Source of the DNA: Zygnema cylindricum
Taxonomy: Eukaryota > Streptophyta > Zygnematophyceae > Zygnematales > Zygnemataceae
Assembly: GCA_037447655.1 (NCBI GenBank)
Contig: JBBHKE010003445.1
Coordinates: 71,921 to 135,920, forward strand
Direction: 5' to 3'
DNA length: 64,000 bases
Part shown: one piece after another, positions 38,101-48,694 of the stretch
Layout of the letters: every line of letters begins with the position of its first letter
How positions within the stretch are numbered: the first letter of the stretch is position 1
Notes under the pieces: model-generated
Told to the model about the DNA's origin: nothing
The model's input: only the letters and a program-made list of their open reading frames with translations
Database searches by the model: none
Position numbers and translations under genes: made by a program

Positions 38101-40709
38101 GGTGCCTAGGGTGTCCATGGTGCCTAGGGTGTCCATGGTGCCTAGGGTGTCCATGGTGCCTAGGGTGTCCATGGTGCCTAGGGTGTCCATGGTGCCTAGG
38201 GTGTCCATGGTGCCTAGGGTGTCCATGGTGTCTAGGGTGTCCATGGTGCCTAGGGTGTCCATGGTGCCTAGGGTGTCCATGGTGTCTATGGTGTGCATGG
38301 TGTATATGGTGTGCATGGTGTATATGGTGTGCATGGTGTATATGGTGTGCATGGTGTATATGTTTGTATGGTGTTTATGGTAAGCATGGTGTGCATTGTG
38401 TATGGTGTATATGATGTGTATACCATGGACATGTCCAGAGCCTGTTTCCAAAGTTCATGCTCAGCATACTTCCCTGATTGCACCTCTTCAGCATAAAAAT
38501 TGTGTCTTCAAAACTGATCTACATAATCTTCATCAAATGCACTGCAGGATCTGCACGAAAATCCTTCCTAATCGTTTGAATTTGTTTAAAATTTTGCACG
38601 CTACACATTCAAAGCCTTCGGTTGATCTTCTTTACCTTCACTCCAACAGAACATTTTGTACTCAATATAAATTCCTAGACTTAAAAAATTCCTGAATTCA
38701 ACATTTGATCCACCAGATTTGGGTGCATACTCCAAAATACTCGCAACTTTTCCTTCAAAAACTGTCCTTTTTGAAACATGCCCGTCTGAGTTTCTATATC
38801 ATCGAGAGTACCCTGCCTCCTAACTTGTCCTTTCAAAACCCTCCTGATGTGCACCAGTCATTTGTGCGCTATTCTACAAACATGTAGCCTTGAATAACAT
38901 GCACTTAACGCACTCTCGTCCTAATGGATTTCCCCAGACACATTAAGAAGGGAACAGATGAAACGGAACCTCACCCTACCGCCTTTTTTCTCCTTCTTCA
39001 CATAGGACCACATCCGCATGCCCAATCTTGCCTGCAAAACAATCAACCAACGTTCTATTGATGACAAAAAATGGAATATGTGTTAAGAACAAATATCACA
39101 CATCAACTATCCAGCAGAGAGTCTAAATCTTGTAACAATATGTGATGATGCAAATAAGTACACAAAAAAAAAGCAATGAGAATCTACACCAATCTCGAGC
39201 AGCAAAAGAGCGTCATAAAATCTCTACACTAAGAATCCTCAAACAAACATAGGGTGTCTCCTTCCTCTCCAAAAATGTGATTTACTGACCTAAGTTGTAT
39301 GGCACGACAAGCTTACCATTTGTACAGCTTCGACAAATGTAATTGAAAACTCTCTGACTTGATTTGCATGAGAGTTGAGTGTCCTTCGCCATGCCAAATC
39401 AGGAGGAGCACCAGATGATTTATCAAGCTGCCCAACATTCCCACCCAGGACCAATTGATGTCGGTGACTACTAACAAGTACACACACGAATGAACAGATC
39501 TGTACATATACATATGCACGACCTGGTATATCCGTACATGAAAGCATGTACTTCAGGGTGCATCCGTACATCTACAGATGTACGAATGTACCGATAGTTA
39601 AAATTGCTTTATTCCTGTTTTCAATATGTAATCACAAATTAGGCCTTAGAGACAGATTTTAGAGAGGCTTGCCTAATGGCTGAAAGTGTTGAAACTGGAA
39701 GATAGTTGGAAAGGCTGGACATGTTTCAACTCACCGACACAGCATTGAGCGAGTACCAAAAATTAAAAAATGGTAGGGATCTGGTGATAAAAAAACGAAC
39801 TGGGCGTGAAACTGGCAACATAGGCTTTGAAAAGAGTAAGAGACGAGTCGTCGTGCAAGAATGGAAAATAAGGCAAAATGTGTTAAAAAGAGAGACAAGT
39901 AACAGTTAAACGAGACAGGTTGTAAACAGCTATGGCACGAATTGAACACATTCCTCAGGGAGGAACTTCCGGTAAATCATAACATACAAAGTATTCAAAA
40001 TTTACACAAATTAGTTTCGGCAGGTGGACGAGATAGTAAACGAGAAGTCAGAACCAGCAATATCAAAAAGACAAGGATCATCTCAGATTCACGACAATAT
40101 AGTTGCGCAATCCAAACATTAAAGAGGCTTCCTGTGAAGAATGGCCTTTTGACATCAGCACTGACAGTGCTTGACTACAATTGTTTCACTCATCCGATGG
40201 CAAAAACTACTAAAATGAATGGCATAAACCGTCAGACAATACTCAAGAAAAACTCTGTCTCAAGAATAGTACACCGTGCATCGCTATTAGCGTCAATGTT
40301 TTTTTCGCCACTTTAAACAACTTTTCTCCTCTCCGTGCACACATGTCCGATTTCCATTTGGGGACAGCCAAACGAAAGGTAAGTTCCATCGGATTAGTAA
40401 TTAGTCAAGTGTGCACAGAGAAAAGATGATTCGAGAAGCGAGATATGCGTTGACGCTAATAACGATACACGGTGTACTTCAGATGCACATAATTAATGGA
40501 ATTTTTTTTACTCTCACACAAGTCCTGATTCACAAACAAAGTATTAAGGAATAAAAACTTTTCTGAGAAACAACGAAACGAAAAAAAAAAACCTTAGCGG
40601 ATCTTACCTGGACTGTGGAAGCCTTTGTGAAAAAGCTGAGAGGATTGGACCAGGAATTACGCCGAGAATGGCGAGGAGTGAGAAGCGTGGGAGAAATCTC
40701 CCCTGACAT
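20117..40709 (-). CDS. GBA2: Non-lysosomal glucosylceramidase, GBA2 type (GH116), 28-exon gene
   Basis: Cleaves glucose from glucosylceramide; the family is membrane-associated and faces the cytosol. Exons read on the minus strand, 5' to 3': 40608-40709, 39317-39427, 38975-39031, 36974-37047, 36507-36606, 35652-35734, 35201-35304, 33734-33837, 33403-33456, 33075-33130, 30697-30841, 29538-29722, 29369-29436, 29160-29232, 28510-28571, 27663-28386, 27276-27375, 26130-26297, 25608-25667, 24554-24648, 23673-23799, 22878-22915, 22361-22432, 21741-21815, 21330-21396, 20865-20942, 20643-20707, 20117-20417. Every junction has GT..AG ends and compatible phase, giving 1,115 residues. N-terminal motifs [10 protein letters not shown] and GDFRRWQF, the FLYLEG nucleophile motif (Glu ~692), DQTYD with the acid/base Asp (~836-840), [19 protein letters not shown] and [13 protein letters not shown] all match the plant family. 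It is longer than the roughly 950 residues usual in plants because exon 16 carries an acidic linker. The first exon (start at 40709) is the least certain. A short in-phase exon between 33075 and 30841 may be missing. Confidence 0.93.
24554..24648 (-). CDS. GBA2: GBA2 exon 20: acid/base motif
   Basis: A 95-base exon bounded by a TTTCAG-type acceptor and a GTATAG donor. It encodes [20 protein letters not shown] followed by [12 protein letters not shown]. The [14 protein letters not shown] signature is the most conserved stretch of GH116 and holds the catalytic acid/base Asp. It joins in phase to the WPA end of the previous exon (25608-25667) and to the [11 protein letters not shown] block of the next (23673-23799). 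Nothing in it suggests loss of function. Confidence 0.93.
25009..25449. mobile_element. Solo LTR in GBA2 intron 19
   Basis: 441 bp bounded by TGTTGGAT and ATCTAATA (imperfect inverted ends, TATTAGAT after complementing) and flanked by a perfect 5-bp duplication AGGAA (25004-25008 and 25450-25454). It has a TATTTAAAGCC promoter-like box at about 25343 and three adjacent hairpins upstream of it. Neither internal retrotransposon sequence nor a second LTR is present, which is the result of LTR-LTR recombination. Probably copia- or gypsy-type; this cannot be decided. Confidence 0.75.
27663..28386 (-). CDS. GBA2: GBA2 exon 16: catalytic nucleophile motif plus long acidic linker
   Basis: A 724-base exon, far larger than its neighbours (38-301 bases). 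It starts after the WTG block that ends the beta-sandwich region. It runs through about 200 residues rich in Ser, Glu, Asp and Lys (tracts such as [21 protein letters not shown]) with no recognisable fold. It ends in [25 protein letters not shown], part of the (alpha/alpha)6 catalytic domain with the nucleophile Glu in YLEG. In plant homologues the same position holds a shorter variable loop, so the expansion is lineage-specific. It is probably a disordered surface loop; several SxxE/D contexts could be casein-kinase sites, which is inference. Confidence 0.9.
30147..30309 (+). mobile_element. Family-A MITE in GBA2 intron 11
   Basis: TACACCGCTAATCGTTATTA at the left and AATTAGGGGTGTA at the right (shortened). 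The interior has CATCTTTT..CCGTGCACGCTTGTC and its inverted partner GACAAGTGTGCACGAAGAAA, so the whole element folds into a hairpin. Confidence 0.65.
34190..34315. repeat. Pyrimidine-rich microsatellite in GBA2 intron 7
   Basis: CTCTCCCTCTCCCTC and TTTTCCTCTCCCTCTCCCTC units on the plus strand. Opposite composition from the purine tract at 34979-35140 in the same intron. Confidence 0.75.
34979..35140. repeat. Purine-rich tract in GBA2 intron 7
   Basis: GGAGAGAAAGGAAGG-type sequence with a repeated GAGACGGGGGTTGG (34981 and 35046). Together with the pyrimidine tract 700 bases away it could pair in the pre-mRNA; this is inference. Confidence 0.6.
37985..38450. repeat. 18-bp minisatellite in GBA2 intron 3
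   Basis: About 12 head-to-tail copies of GTGTCCATGGTGCCTAGG (38065-38285), then several copies of the related 18-mer GTGTGCATGGTGTATATG, with degenerate 9-12-bp derivatives on both sides. All units derive from a NNNATGGTG core. The period is a multiple of 3, so both strands stay open for over 130 codons, which is an artefact. Confidence 0.92.
40270..40476 (+). mobile_element. Family-A MITE in GBA2 intron 1
   Basis: 207 bp. TACACCGTGCATCGCTATTA and CTAATAACGATACACGGTGTA are inverted ends. Inner arms CCGTGCACACATGTCCGAT and AAGTGTGCACAGAGAAAAGA pair. It lies between the proposed first exon and exon 2. Confidence 0.75.
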
Positions 40710-41734
40710 AGCTGACACTCTGACACAATATCGGATTGCCAGTAAAAAAATTTCACAGCCAGTCAGCAAGCCAGAATTCCTCATTCTCCGCAAAAAAATA
40801 AATCACAATTCGCAGCCATCTTAATCACAATTTGTTGCAAAAAACCTGCAATAAATGCAGATCACTATTTTCCGCCAATCCTCAAAGAGATGCCTTTCAA
40901 ATTCTTGAGATGGATATCGACTATGCCTTTCAGCTAAAACTCTTTTAAAACTAAAACTGAAAAAAGCAATACTAAAAAAACTAGTTTTAAAACTAAAACT
41001 CTTTTAAAACTCACGATTTTTCTTTTTTTTTAATTACTCCCGTTGGTCATCAATCCTTCGCAGCAATCTTAGTCATCATCACTCTATGGCTATGGAGGAA
41101 AGGAAGCGCATGCGGAAACATCTCCGTGAAAACACGATTTTACCAGCCAACATAATCATGGAGGATAGGAGTCACAAAATTCAAACGAAAAAGCGACTTT
41201 GCTTAGAGCTCCTGGTCATGCACGTGGCTCACACGGGAGAGACATTTCCATGCCACGTGGTACCAACGTATCTGGCAAACGTCAAGGTCTTGGACAGAAG
41301 TCGCTGGGGACAGGGAGTTCCATGTGAAGCCAGTAAAAGTGACAGCTTTGGTGCGTCATAGTGCTATGGGAAATTTGAGCTGGAAAGAGAAAAGGTACTT
41401 CTTGACAATTTTGGTCGTCAGCAAGTACCAGATAGTGAAGCCGTGAAGGCGCGAAACTGTCGTGAAGGAGCAGAGATGTACGGACAATGTATGAAGTGAC
41501 AATAAAATGTACGATATCGGAAGGGTGGCATGCGCTCAGTTAAGCGAGATATCAAGGGTCCGTGGCTCAGCTCTGTGAAACTCAGTACAGTATCGCGTAA
41601 TCTGTTCACTCAATCGAAAATGATTGAACACAGCCAGGGGAGGTTAATGCGTTGACACTTTTATCTATTGTATCCAATCAGGATGTAGTCGATGACTGCT
41701 CCAAACAGTACAGTACAGTAGAGACAATGTCCTG
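40710..41734. promoter_or_regulatory. Presumed GBA2 promoter region
   Basis: Upstream of the proposed start at 40709 (minus strand). No clear TATA box in a convincing position. An AACTAAAACT / AGTTTTAAAACT inverted cluster lies at 40936-41010. Confidence 0.3.
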
Positions 41735-42290
41735 CTAAGGGTAGGTCCCCATGTAATCGGTACTTTAATAACGTATTTTGGACTGTAGTAAAGATTCTCC
41801 TTACTACTTTGAAGAGCGTCCCTATGTGCCAAAATGAAATCGGAACTTTGAAATGTGACGGTTGTAGACGTAGGTACAACTTGTGACGATTGAAGCCTAC
41901 TACGAAACTTCCGACGGTTAGTGACGCCAACAAAAACAGCAACAGTGGTAGAGGTCTAAATTATTGTGAAATTGTAGATGTTTACGGTTTGGTGACATTG
42001 TGACGTCATGCTCACTTGTGACCACGTCGACGTCATTGATTCAATAACTTTCCGCCGATTTCGTTTTTCTACTTTTTTTACTCGACTTGCCATTAAAAGA
42101 AACCCTAAAAATTGTCAAAAATAATATTTTTAAAATATTTTTCATTTTATACCAATATTGTCGTGTCTCATTCTAAAAAGTGTGAGACTAAAGAGAGTGT
42201 GAGAGGGAGAGGGAGGAGGCGACCACGGCGCAAAATTTTGCAAAGGACCCCATGAATGAAAGTGGAGGTCCGAGACCCCTACAATTTTTT
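41735..42290 (-). mobile_element. Family-D element, partial, inverted
   Basis: Starts AGGGTAGGTCCCCATGTAAT at 41735 and runs through the complement of the family's 3' half, up to the GGACCCCATGAATGAAAGTG block. The other terminus is lost. Confidence 0.6.
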
Positions 42291-44850
42291 TTCTGTACAT
42301 GCACGTGACGGGCACGGAGAAAAAAAAAATATTAATGTTGCACTTATTTCACTTTATGTGCTTATTGTTTTTAACGTCATTATTGCACTTGTTGCAAAAA
42401 CGAAAATTGATGACGATGATAAATTATTATTTTTTTGCGGTAAAGGTGTAGTTAAAAAAAAATAAAAAAAAATAACGAAAATTTGAAAAAAACAAAAAAA
42501 AAGGTGGGTGGGGATTTCATTCGATAAACAATAGGGTTAAGTGGACTATCACTTTGCTTGGGGTTAAGTGAACTAACCGTTTTGCTCTTGGACGGCAAAC
42601 AATACTCACAACCATTAAATTGATTTGTTTCCCCAAATTGAGAGGTTTTCCTAAAAAACTTATAAAACGCCCATGCCCATGAACTAATATGTTTTATCTG
42701 GCAATATATTTCTTCATTTTTAGTTTTAATACCCATTTACAACCAATATTTTTCCTACTTGTGAGTAATTATACTAAATTGACTTAACCCCAACTTGTTG
42801 GTGACAATACGTTACATTGTAATCTATTATTTTATTTTTAAACATTACATCCTTCCTCTCATCTATTATAATCATATTATTTACAATCTTCACTATTTGA
42901 GTTTTGGCATCAAAGACTCTATATGGCAAAGACAATGACCCAACTTCAACCAGTTGGTGCTAATATTATTACAATGTTGTGATAGGGCCAAACACCTTCC
43001 GCTTAGGCTTTCAATCTTTGGAAATTATAAACCTTAATAACTTGTATTACATAGGCATTTTTATGTTTTACGTCCTCCGCTTGGACTTTCAATTTTTTGA
43101 AATTATAAACCTACAAGAACTCGTATTACACATGCATTTTGATGTTTTGCTTTCATATAACACATGTATAATAATTCTCAATCTTTTTGGTCTTGTGGAT
43201 TGTTGGTTGCATCTGAAATTTAAGTTTGTTTTGTTTTTCATTCTTTGTTGAAGCTGAATGTTGCACGTGGAGTAACAATCCGAGAATTAGGGCAAGGCAC
43301 AAGAGTTACGAATTTAGAGAGTTACTTTCTTCACTTGTTGGTGCCCTAAGCTTTGGTTCGTTTGGGAAACATGTCACACTTTGATTGATTCAACTGGCAT
43401 GCTAGCGGGTTTCTCCAACTAAGTCAGCTAAAGTTCCTTTACTCTAAATTCTGTAAAATATTGACAAGTTTAAGGCTAAAAAACGCCCCAATCTCGTATT
43501 CATTGTGAGAATGAGGCATGTTTTCACCATTATTTAAGAGTAAGACTAGCATGTTGGTTTATTTTTGTGAATCAACGAAATAAGAGAATTATTGGGATCG
43601 AGGCGTAATATTACACCAATGCTCTTGATGATGTCAACAAGTGGTTTAAAAAAAAAATGAACTGTATATATTGACTTTCATTTTTAAAAAATAAGGAGCA
43701 TCTGCGCTGCTTCTTTCACAATAGTCTTTGCAACATAAAAATAGACAATGGTTCCCAAAGGATTTTTGCATTTTTCGCCCATTGTCTCATTTGCTTTCGT
43801 AATGGAATATTGTTGGTTTTTGTCAAGATGCAGCGATCGTTGGTGGTATAGTGTCAATGAGATGGTTGAGGTGGGGATGTATTAGTGGTTGATTTAAAAT
43901 CTAACGCGAAAAGGTTAGAATGCTTTGGGAGGGTACTTCACAATGTTAAATGTGTTAGAGATAAGGGCCAATGCGAGGGTGACGCTCGTAATTTTTAAAA
44001 GGCCATATGGAGAGGTTATAAAAGAGATGTTGAACCAAAAGGCGAACACACTTGAAAAAAAATTAAAAAAATTCAAATACGGTTAACTTATAAAGGTCTT
44101 GTCATAAGTCGCAAAACAGAAAAAACTGAAAGTGGAAAACTCTTAATCATTTTTTTTTCCTTTTTGACTTTTGTGTAAATTGTTCGTTCTCTCGACCGTC
44201 TGTTGATTTGGGTGTTTTGTAGTCTCACTTCATTCATGTGCCATTGACATTGCAAAAGGTTAAAAGCTCACAGCAAGATGTCCCCTCAGCAAATGGTGAC
44301 CACCCATCATGGTGGAATTGCAAAACCTTGTTCAGTGCTCCGAATACCTATCCACGATAGTAGTTTCGAGGAGGAATACCCAAAAGAGAGATGTGTCACC
44401 AATTGAGAAAAGTGATTGCAAAGAAAGCGGAAAGGTGGTTGTCGTGGAAACATGTGTCAATGTAGAGGACTGTGATAATATAAAGGATAAAGGATAAAGG
44501 TAATAAGAGACAACTAGTATAAAAAAAAAAAATTATATAAAAATTATGGCGGCTGAGTACTCGAATGTGAAATCCAAAGACAATTTACTTGAAGTTAAAA
44601 ATAACTAAAAATGGCTAATCTAACTAAAATGATGAGTATTAAAAGAACAAACTAATACACAACAAATTGAATATGGGAAGGTCTGATTTTGAAAAAGCTA
44701 TTTATTGACTATCTCGACGGAAATTTGGTGATAAACTGATTGAGCACCATTTGTTTTAATGTTTTGTTGTTTGAACAATTTTATACAGACTAACATAGCT
44801 TCCGTCCAACTAAATGATTCATGCCATTATTGGTACTTTTATATAATTCT
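42290..44850. other. AT-rich intergenic region
   Basis: No gene supported. CTTAACCCCAA-type motifs recur (42538, 42558, 42783) and the 74-bp tandem duplication is inside. Confidence 0.5.
43000..43147. repeat. ~74-bp tandem duplication
   Basis: CCGCTTAGGCTTTCAATC... and CCGCTTGGACTTTCAATT..., both followed by GAAATTATAAACCT and ending in TTTTGATGTTTT or TTTTATGTTTT. Confidence 0.65.
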
Positions 44851-45050
44851 TCATCTATATCAGCTTTTCTCCGTGGCCACCATGCTCGGTTTCCGTTTGG
44901 AGACCACCAATCGGAAAGTAAGATCCGTACCTTTCCATCGCAATTATCATATTAATTATTGTGCACGGAAAAATGTGTTTGATGTGGCAAAGAAACTTTG
45001 ACGCTTTACCGTGTATCGCTATTAGTGTTAACAATTTTTTCGCCTCTTAA
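44850..45050 (+). mobile_element. Family-A MITE remnants, two fused pieces
   Basis: TTTTCTCCGTGGCCACCATG ... GTGCACGGAAAAATGTG is an element body. It runs into TACCGTGTATCGCTATTAGTG TTAACAATTTTTTCGCC, a left end of another copy, which is cut off by a family-D terminus at 45050. Confidence 0.5.
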
Positions 45051-46857
45051 GGTAAGTCCCCATCTATTAAAGTATTGACTTTTCACAGTTGTTTTGCCCT
45101 AATTTTCAAGGAACTTTGAGGAAAACCTAAGCCGTACGAGAAAATCATTTTTACCATAGTACAAAGAACGTCAATTCTTACTTTGAATGTACTGCATGTT
45201 TGTCGTCATGTGAACATAATTTTGCAATTTCCTGTTTTCGATCCCCCGGGCAAAAGAATCCAGTTCGTAAAAAAAATTGTAATTTTGTGACCTCCATTGG
45301 CCCACAGAATGACCAGCTTGTATAAAGACTCTAGGATAATATTTACCCCTTTGACTTCTAGACCAGATAAAAGCCACCCGGTCAAACAAGAGTTATGACG
45401 AGCTTCACCTATATGAAGGCCCGACTCCCTTGAGCGAGACGCAAAAAGAATTTATGGATTTGCTCCCTTGAGTAGGAAGTTATGGGTGGCCAAAGATGGC
45501 TATTTGTACAAAAGGTCACCCGGGGAGAGGCGTCTCAAAAACAACAAAGTCCTAAACCTTCTATTATCATCTACTTACTACTGAGCGCTTGAACAATAAT
45601 AGCCCTTGAATAATAACAAGACTGTACAGTACAAGAAGGTACAATGGTGGGTGTAGTTTTTGTACGACCATTGTACGACATGGCTTTCTGGGTGACGCCC
45701 GTCGGCTCAAGGGCCATAGTTGTTCCCCTCGTCTTTTCCGATGTCCAATGGTATGTCGCCACGTGGCATTGCGTGAATCAAGCTCTTGAAACCGCCAAAA
45801 GGTCGTTCTGGGTGGGCGGATGGAATAATGACCGTTCGATCAAAGGTATTTTATGCGGTCGAGATCTCGTCCGTGCATTTCATGTGCCAATTTGTTTGTC
45901 ACGTTTAGTTAAATGATTTAGCCGCCGTGTTACGGTTGAAATTAGTATCACACCCCGTATGCGTAACGATTCATCTACGACCTGGCGAAAGCAAACAACT
46001 GTTTGACCGACATTGACGGTGTAGGGACCAGGATCATTCCCTGGTCGGGTCCCAAATTTCTTTTTGTTCGAGGCACATAAGTGTTATTCCTTAGTGTGTC
46101 TCCTCGATTGCCAGCCATGGCTGCCTAAGTCTCAGTGACTGCAACAAGTATATAGACTAGTGTTTTATAGAGTTTGAGTGCCGTCTAGGACAAATAACTA
46201 AGAAATACATTTTACAACAAAAGCTTAATTCAAAATCACTTCGAGGGGGTGTTTTTAGTTAGAGTACCCCCCAAACAGCGAATGAAAAATGACCTACGCA
46301 CGCGCCACAAGAGTGGGAAAATTTTAGGACGGGGGGAAGTCCTCGCTATTTTTCTCCGTGCCCGTCATGCGCATTTACGGGAAAAAAATTGCAGGGGTCT
46401 CGGACCTCTACTTTCATTTATGGGGTCCTTTGCAAAATTTTGCGCCGTCGTCGCCTCTCCCCTCTCCGTCTCACACCATCTCTTTTATTTCACACTATTT
46501 AGAATGAGACACAACAATATTGGTATTAAATGAAAGATCTTTTAAAAATATTATTTTCGGCAATTTTTAGGTTTATTTTAATGGCAAGTCGAGTGAAAAA
46601 TGTAAAAAAAACGAAATCGAAGACCATAACGGAAAATTATTGAATCAGTGACGTCGACGTTGTCACAAGTGAGCATGATGTCAAAATGTCACCAAACCCT
46701 AAACATCTACAATTTCACAAAATCTAGGCGTTTACCACTGTCGCTGTTTTTGTTGGCGTCACTAATCGTCGGAAGTTTCCTAGTCCGCTTCAATCGTCAC
46801 AAGTTGTACCTACGTCTACAATCGTCACATTTCAAAGTTCCAATCCCATTTAACATT
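45050..46857 (+). mobile_element. Family-D element split by a later insertion
   Basis: The left terminus and first part lie at 45050-45290 (GGTAAGTCCCCATCTATTAA ... CCCCCGGGCAAAAGAATCCAG). The family sequence resumes at about 46245 (CCCAAACAGCGAATGAAAAA) and stops at 46857 inside CCCATTT, where a non-LTR relic begins. The 45290-46240 block belongs to the long-TIR family. Confidence 0.6.
45290..46240 (+). mobile_element. Degenerate half of a long-TIR element
   Basis: CTCTAGGATAAT, GACTCCCTTGAG and TAAGAAGTTATG-like blocks match the complement of 60570-60790. TTGTACGACCATTGTACGAC and the CAGCCATGGCTGCCTAAGTC ... TGACTGCAACAAGTA block match the right arm at 62060-62640. Diverged, with no ORF. 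Confidence 0.5.
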
Positions 46858-46859
46858 TA

Positions 46860-47500
46860 TTTATTCTAAAAAGAGCGATGGAAAAATCTATCAAGGTAGA
46901 AAAGGGTTCAAAAAAAGGAAATAAACGCTTAATGCTAAAAAATAGCCAAAGAAAACAAAGGTAAAGAAAACATGTGAAGACACCAAATCTAATAAGAATA
47001 ACTTCCAAACTAAGCAAGTTTACTAAAGACGACATTATACAAAGGGAAAAACTACACAACCCTAACAAACTAAACTCAACATCCCTGAAGATCGTGGATG
47101 TGGATTGGATGCCTTGGTGGAAGATCAGGGAGGCCTCGCCTGTCATCCGCCACGGTGCTCCGCCGTAGAAGGGCCATGGCTTGCGCCCGTTGAATAGTTA
47201 ATGATACTTGTTGACGGTAAAACGAAACAAGAAGGCTCGGGGAGGGCTCCTCGCACCCCGAGACTCAAATTTCTTTTTCGCACAGTTAAGGAGGAAATCA
47301 TCAAAAGACTTGTCCAAAGTACCAAAAAAATTTGCGGCAAAAGGCACAAATTGGTTTGGCGGGTCTCGTTGAGGCTAATCTCTTTCCTTAGAAGTTGCTG
47401 CGTCCCGAGTCGCCACGCCCGTAGGTACCGCCGCGCGAGAAGAAACGTGGGTCCTAGTCAGATCCGTGAGGACCACATCACCCGAAGTCCTCCCAGCCCC
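46860..47500 (-). pseudogene. Degenerate copy of the non-LTR endonuclease region
   Basis: Read on the minus strand in shifting frames. Segments match the intact copy: GDVVLTDLTRTHVSSRAAVP followed by GVATRDAATSKERD, then FVPFAANFFGTLDKSFDDFL, CAKKKFESRGARSPP, and RQQVSLTIQRAQAMALLRRS. Frameshifts and stops break it. Its 3' end abuts a severed TIR element at 46857, and its 5' end stops in long-TIR-element sequence near 47500. Confidence 0.62.
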
Positions 47501-48120
47501 ATGGAGGGAAGTGAAACTCTGAGACCTCCATAAGTCCTCAGAGTAGACAGCTTCCAAAAAGCCTCTAGGATAATCCTGACCCCTTTGTGTTCGAGCAAAA
47601 ATAACTGCCACCCTGGCAAACAAAAACCCTGACCACCTGCACCCCTGTAAAAGCAAGACTCCCCTGAGTGGGTAGCAAAAAGAATCTCTGAATTTGCTCC
47701 CCTGAGCAGTAAGTTATGGAGGGTCAAAGTTGACCTTTTGTACAGAAGCTCTCTGGGAGAGGGGGTCCTATCTTCTAATTTTTCTAAGTCCTATGTCTCT
47801 CACAGACTCTATCTACTGATGTACGGAACCAATCAGAATTGAGTTTCGTACGCAAAAGTACAGTTGCCGGTGTACTTTATGTACGGACATTGTACGACAT
47901 GGCCAAAATGTCGACACATGTCAAATCCGGATTCGGTGCTATAATCTCCGGAGATTCCACAATCCAACGGAATTTCGCCACGCGTCATCCGATGTGGCGA
48001 TGGCCACAAACCACCGAAATCTTCCTCCGCGATCTCGGCGCTAATCCCGGCCGTCCGATTAAATTCGNNNNNNNNNNGTCCCAAATCTCATATTTTAAAA
48101 CAGTGCAGGGGTGGGTACAT
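47500..48120 (+). mobile_element. Second degenerate long-TIR element half, with assembly gap
   Basis: AGCCTCTAGGATAATCCTGA, AAGACTCCCCTGAGTGGGTA and GGTGTACTTTATGTACGGAC match the long-TIR family at 60570-60790 and 62050-62100. Ten N lie at 48068-48077. Confidence 0.5.
48068..48077. other. Assembly gap (10 N)
   Basis: Inside a long-TIR element relic. Confidence 0.95.
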
Positions 48121-48694
48121 TAAAGCTTATTACAAACCTGTTCAGAGGGGGGCGAATTACTACATACCTGCCAATGTTCACGGGGTTTTACCATTATAAG
48201 GGAAGTATTACGTATAGATCGTTTCTACCTCATTAAAATTTTTGTGTATTTTATTTTAGTAGTCATAAAAATCTACACTGTGGTATCATGTGTTTGAGTA
48301 ATTTTAGTCCCTTTGGATGTAGTGTGTAAATACAGGTAAAAACGTTTTGCTAGGCTTTACATCCCAATTTCACAAGATTTTAGTGTTCAACTATTCCAAA
48401 GTTCGAACACGTTAGCCATAAAGTTTACTTTTAATATTGGACTCGAAAATGACCTTGGAGGTCCAAAGTTGCCAAATCCGGACTTGGATTGCACAAGCTT
48501 GAAACCTTATCAACTTGTGATTTTAGAACACTTTAACCCTACATTTCGGATCGTTTTGCAAAAATGGACATAAATGTGTGATGTAGGTTTCCCTGATTTT
48601 AATGAGTTTGTGTACTATGGTGTCACATCTAAAAATACTGATGATTTTATTTTATGTGTTTTTAAAATTACTCCATCTTTGCTAGATATGCATT
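48121..48694. other. 5' flank of the LysM gene
   Basis: AT-rich. May hold an upstream exon encoding a signal peptide; none was found by eye. Confidence 0.4.

Noticed and set aside
37985-38451. Repetitive proteins (MVPRVS and MDTLGT repeats) on both strands
   Set aside because: Translation artefact of an 18-bp repeat lying in a GBA2 intron; a CRISPR-like reading also fails because there are no spacers.
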